Positions 61,752-64,000 of a stretch of DNA of 64,000 nucleotides are shown one piece after another. The stretch is from Methylobacterium mesophilicum SR1.6/6. Its GTDB lineage: Bacteria; Pseudomonadota; Alphaproteobacteria; Rhizobiales; Beijerinckiaceae. The translations under genes and the position numbers were made by a program. How positions within the stretch are numbered: position 1 is the first letter of the stretch; the number at the start of each line of letters is the position of its first letter. Location: positions 2,115,612-2,179,611 of the forward strand of contig NZ_CP043538.1 of NCBI RefSeq assembly GCF_000364445.2, written 5' to 3'. The notes below the pieces were generated by a model, which saw only the letters and a program-made list of their open reading frames with translations, did not search any database and was not told the origin of the DNA.

Positions 61752-62617
61752 GCGCGGCGCGCACAGGGGCCCTGCGGGCGGCGGCCCGGGCCGACCTCCC
61801 GCGGCTGCGCGCCCGCTACCCGGCCCAGTTCCGCGCGGACCGGCCGGCGCGGGCGCGGCGGGTCCTCGCACTCGGCGCCCTCATCGCGCTCACCGTCCTG
61901 GCGTGCTGGCGCCTCGACATGTCGGCGGCGCGGATCCTCCACGGGCTCGGGCGGCTCGGCTCCTTCGCGGTGCTGATGCTGCCGCCGTCTCCCGAGGGCC
62001 ATCTCTGGACCTTCCTGCACGCGCTCTGCGAGACCCTGGGTATCGCCTTCCTCGGCACGCTCACGGCGGCATTCCTGGCCTTCCCGGTGGCGTTCCTGGC
62101 CGCCCGCAACGTCGTGCCCAACCCGTTCGCGCGCTTCGCGGTCCGCCGCGGCCTCGACGTCCTGCGCTCGGTGGACGTGCTGATCTGGGCGCTCATCTGG
62201 ATCAACGTCGTCGGGCTCGGCCCCTTCGCCGGCATGCTCGCCATCGCGTGTTCGGACGTCGGCGCGCTGGGCAAGCTGTTCTCCGAGGCGATCGAGACCT
62301 GCGACCGCCGCGCCGGCGAGGGCGTCGTCGCCTCGGGCGGCTCGGCCCTCCACCGCATCCGCTTCGGACTGATCCCCGGGGTCCTGCCGGTCCTGGCGAG
62401 CCAGGTTCTGTACTTCTTCGAGTCGAACACCCGCTCGGCCACGATCATCGGCATCGTCGGGGCCGGCGGGATCGGCCAGTATCTCACCGAACTGATCCGC
62501 GTGCTGGAGCTGCGGCAGGTCGCCTTCCTGGTGCTGATGATCCTCGCCACCGTCGCGGCGATCGACTGGGTCTCGACCCGCCTGCGCCGGGCGATCATCG
62601 GGCCCGCGGCGCGCTGA
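61748..62617 (+). CDS. phnE: Phosphonate ABC permease PhnE (second)
   Basis: 289 residues. Same fold as the first permease: GALGKLFSEAIETCDRRAGEGVVASGGS and IVGAGGIGQYL. The N-terminus adds a basic stretch (LRARYPAQFRADRPARARR). The two permeases probably form a heterodimer with PhnC. Overlaps the first by four bases. Confidence 0.95.
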   Translation: MSAARTGALRAAARADLPRLRARYPAQFRADRPARARRVLALGALIALTVLACWRLDMSAARILHGLGRLGSFAVLMLPPSPEGHLWTFLHALCETLGIAFLGTLTAAFLAFPVAFLAARNVVPNPFARFAVRRGLDVLRSVDVLIWALIWINVVGLGPFAGMLAIACSDVGALGKLFSEAIETCDRRAGEGVVASGGSALHRIRFGLIPGVLPVLASQVLYFFESNTRSATIIGIVGAGGIGQYLTELIRVLELRQVAFLVLMILATVAAIDWVSTRLRRAIIGPAAR

Positions 62618-62639
62618 GGACGCCGGCCGAGCTCGCCTC

Positions 62640-62765
62640 CGACCCGCGACCTCATCCTGTGGTGCGGCGCAGCCGCCTCGAAGGAGCCCTCCAGACACTG
62701 CCGCGATCCCTGGAGCCCTCCTTCGAGGCCTTCGCGGCGCTGCGGCGCCTCAGGATGAGGGGGTG
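62640..62765. repeat. Family C palindromic repeat between phnE2 and phnF
   Basis: Left arm CCTCATCCTGTGGTGCGGCG and right arm GCTGCGGCGCCTCAGGATGA, inverted, with an inner pair CCTCGAAGGAGCCCTCCAG / CTGGAGCCCTCCTTCGAGG. It lies between convergent genes and may terminate both. Confidence 0.8.
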
Positions 62766-62787
62766 GGATGAGACGGCCGCCGCAGCG

Positions 62788-63531
62788 TCACCCGCCGATC
62801 ACCAGCTCCACCCGGTCGGCGGCGAACAGGGTCCGGTTCGCCTGGATCGGTACGCCCGCGGGATCGACGTTGACGCTCGACACTACGAGGACGACCCGTC
62901 CCGGCGTGATGTCGAGCCGGCTTGCCTCCTGGGCGTCGGCCGGGCGGGCGCGGACGCGCGTCGACATCCGGGTGTAGTCGGGAACGCCGCACTCGGCGAA
63001 GGCCCGGGTGATCGAGCCGCGCGCCGCATAGGCCTCGCCGAAACCGGCGAACCGCGGCAGCGGCAGCCACGTCAGCGCCGTCGACAGCGGGGCGCCGTCC
63101 GCCCGGTGGACGGTGTGGAGTTCCAAGACCGGCGCGCCGGGCGTCAGCGCCAGCGCCAGCGCCTGTTCGGGCGCGGCCGGCACGGTGGCGGCCGCGAGCA
63201 GGTCGCCCCAGGCTTCGCGCCCCGCCCCGGAGACGATCTCGGAGAAGCGGGTGCGCGTCCCGATCGGGTAGGACAGCGGCGCCCCCTCCACGAACGTGCC
63301 GCGGCCCTGGCTGGCGCGTACCAAGCCACCCTCCGCGAGCGCGGCGAGCGCCCGGCGCACCGTGTGGCGGTTGACGGAGAAGCGCGCCGCCAGGGCGGAC
63401 TCGGTCGGGAGCTGCTGGCCCGCCGCGTAAAGCCCCGCCGCGATGTCGGCCGTCAGCGCGTCGGCGATCTGCCGCCACGCCGTCAGCCCCTCGCCCCGGA
63501 CGAGGCCGGGTGTCTGCAGCTGCGCATCCAT
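62788..63531 (-). CDS. phnF: GntR-family phosphonate regulator PhnF
   Basis: 247 residues from the ATG at 63531 (a TTG four codons earlier is less likely). Winged HTH with SVNRHTVRRALAALAEGGLVRASQGRGTFV (about 48-77), then a UTRA effector domain to the C-terminus. PhnF-type repressors sense phosphonate-pathway ligands. It is divergent from phnG with a palindromic operator between, so it probably controls phnG and itself. Confidence 0.93.
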   Translation of the reverse strand: MDAQLQTPGLVRGEGLTAWRQIADALTADIAAGLYAAGQQLPTESALAARFSVNRHTVRRALAALAEGGLVRASQGRGTFVEGAPLSYPIGTRTRFSEIVSGAGREAWGDLLAAATVPAAPEQALALALTPGAPVLELHTVHRADGAPLSTALTWLPLPRFAGFGEAYAARGSITRAFAECGVPDYTRMSTRVRARPADAQEASRLDITPGRVVLVVSSVNVDPAGVPIQANRTLFAADRVELVIGG

Positions 63532-63567
63532 CCCGTCATCCAAACTTCATTTGCGCCCCTTACGCCA

Positions 63568-63589
63568 GTTGTCTACACGATTAGACAAC
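63568..63589. promoter_or_regulatory. Candidate PhnF operator
   Basis: GTTGTCTA-N6-TAGACAAC, a perfect inverted repeat with eight-base arms, in the 79 bases between divergent phnF and phnG. Position and symmetry fit a GntR dimer site; PhnF binding is not shown. Confidence 0.6.
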
Positions 63590-63610
63590 CGCGGGGCGGA
63601 GAGATTCGCG

Positions 63611-64000
63611 ATGACGACGAGCAGGGGATCGGTCGGCGAGATCGCCGCGCGACAGGACATGATGGCGCTCTGCGCCGACGCCGGGCGGGACGATCTCGAG
63701 GCTGCGGTCGCGACGCTCGAGGTCCCGGCGGCCGAGGATCTGCGGCCCCCGGAGACCGGGCTGGTCATGGCCACCGGCCGGATCGGCGGCGACGGGCGGT
63801 CCTTCAACCTGGGTGAGGTCAGCGTGACGCGGGCCGCGATCCGGCTCGACGGGGTCGGCACGGGGTTCGCCTACCATCTCGGCCGTGACCGCGCGAAGGC
63901 GCGGCTCGCCGCGATCCTCGATGGTCTCTGGCAGGATCCGGGCCGGCGCGGCCGGGTCGAGGAGGCGCTCGCGCCGGTCGCCCGGCGGATCGAGGCCGCG
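63611..64000 (+). CDS. phnG: C-P lyase subunit PhnG (partial, runs off window)
   Basis: First 130 codons, open to the right edge. EIAARQDMMALCADAGRDDLEAA and ETGLVMATGRIGGDGRSFNLGEVSVTRAAIRLDGVGTGFAYHLGRDRAKARLAAILDGLWQD are typical PhnG. PhnG is part of the PhnGHIJ core that exchanges adenine of ATP for the phosphonate and prepares C-P bond cleavage. Presumably the first gene of a phnGHIJKL operon beyond the window. Confidence 0.93.
   Translation, partial: MTTSRGSVGEIAARQDMMALCADAGRDDLEAAVATLEVPAAEDLRPPETGLVMATGRIGGDGRSFNLGEVSVTRAAIRLDGVGTGFAYHLGRDRAKARLAAILDGLWQDPGRRGRVEEALAPVARRIEAA

Overview
The window is very GC-rich, gene-dense chromosomal DNA from an alphaproteobacterium. It is best explained by Methylobacterium or a close relative in the Hyphomicrobiales. 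Pointers are a DHFR-family protein closely resembling dihydromethanopterin reductase (DmrA), two MucR/Ros-type regulators, OpgG/MdoH, a GT21 lipid glycosyltransferase and a C-P lyase locus. No species assignment is possible from sequence reading alone. I see no rRNA, tRNA, CRISPR array, prophage or classical insertion sequence.

Layout. 0-14 kb: peroxiredoxin, DedA, a membrane-anchored Mrr-like nuclease, MucR, a Pat-like acyl-CoA-ligase/acetyltransferase, Dps, a large L,D-transpeptidase, an acyltransferase, a GH10 glycosidase, an SDR, a small GIY-YIG protein nested between inverted repeat arms, and zwf. 14-25 kb: divergent opgG/mdoH, a second L,D-transpeptidase, cupin, DUF971, moaA, radA, alr and a queuosine-precursor transporter. 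25-37 kb: cvpA-purF, SDR, dmrA-like plus a GCS2-type ligase, der with a YfgM-like gene, NnrU, a secreted propeller-like protein whose 5' end contains a palindromic repeat, a pentapeptide-like repeat protein, a lytic transglycosylase and a YedK/HMCES protein. 37-46.5 kb: Zn-alcohol dehydrogenase, an old yellow enzyme, a parS-like palindrome, then a tightly overlapping operon for a glycosyltransferase (split by a frameshift), ferredoxin, ferredoxin reductase and cytochrome P450, followed by a LemA/TPM membrane module. 46.6-53 kb: a LysR-regulated CoA-transferase / HMG-CoA-lyase-like / MFS unit and an AraC regulator next to the remnant of a paralogue. 53.7-64 kb: a second MucR, a Pit phosphate transporter, the GT21 glycosyltransferase, and a phosphonate locus (DUF1045, hexapeptide transferase, phnCDE1E2, phnF, phnG) that runs off the right edge.

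Functional themes. The right end is phosphorus-centred: phosphate transport, phosphonate import and C-P lyase, plus a lipid glycosyltransferase with a Pho-box-like site upstream. The P450 operon looks like a self-contained oxidise-and-glycosylate unit. The CoA-transferase/lyase/permease operon looks like uptake and cleavage of a branched hydroxy-dicarboxylic acid. Many intergenic regions hold one of several families of short imperfect palindromes. The most interesting cases are one pair of arms enclosing a GIY-YIG gene, a ~240 bp element with terminal inverted repeats, and one element fused in frame to the start of a secreted-protein gene.
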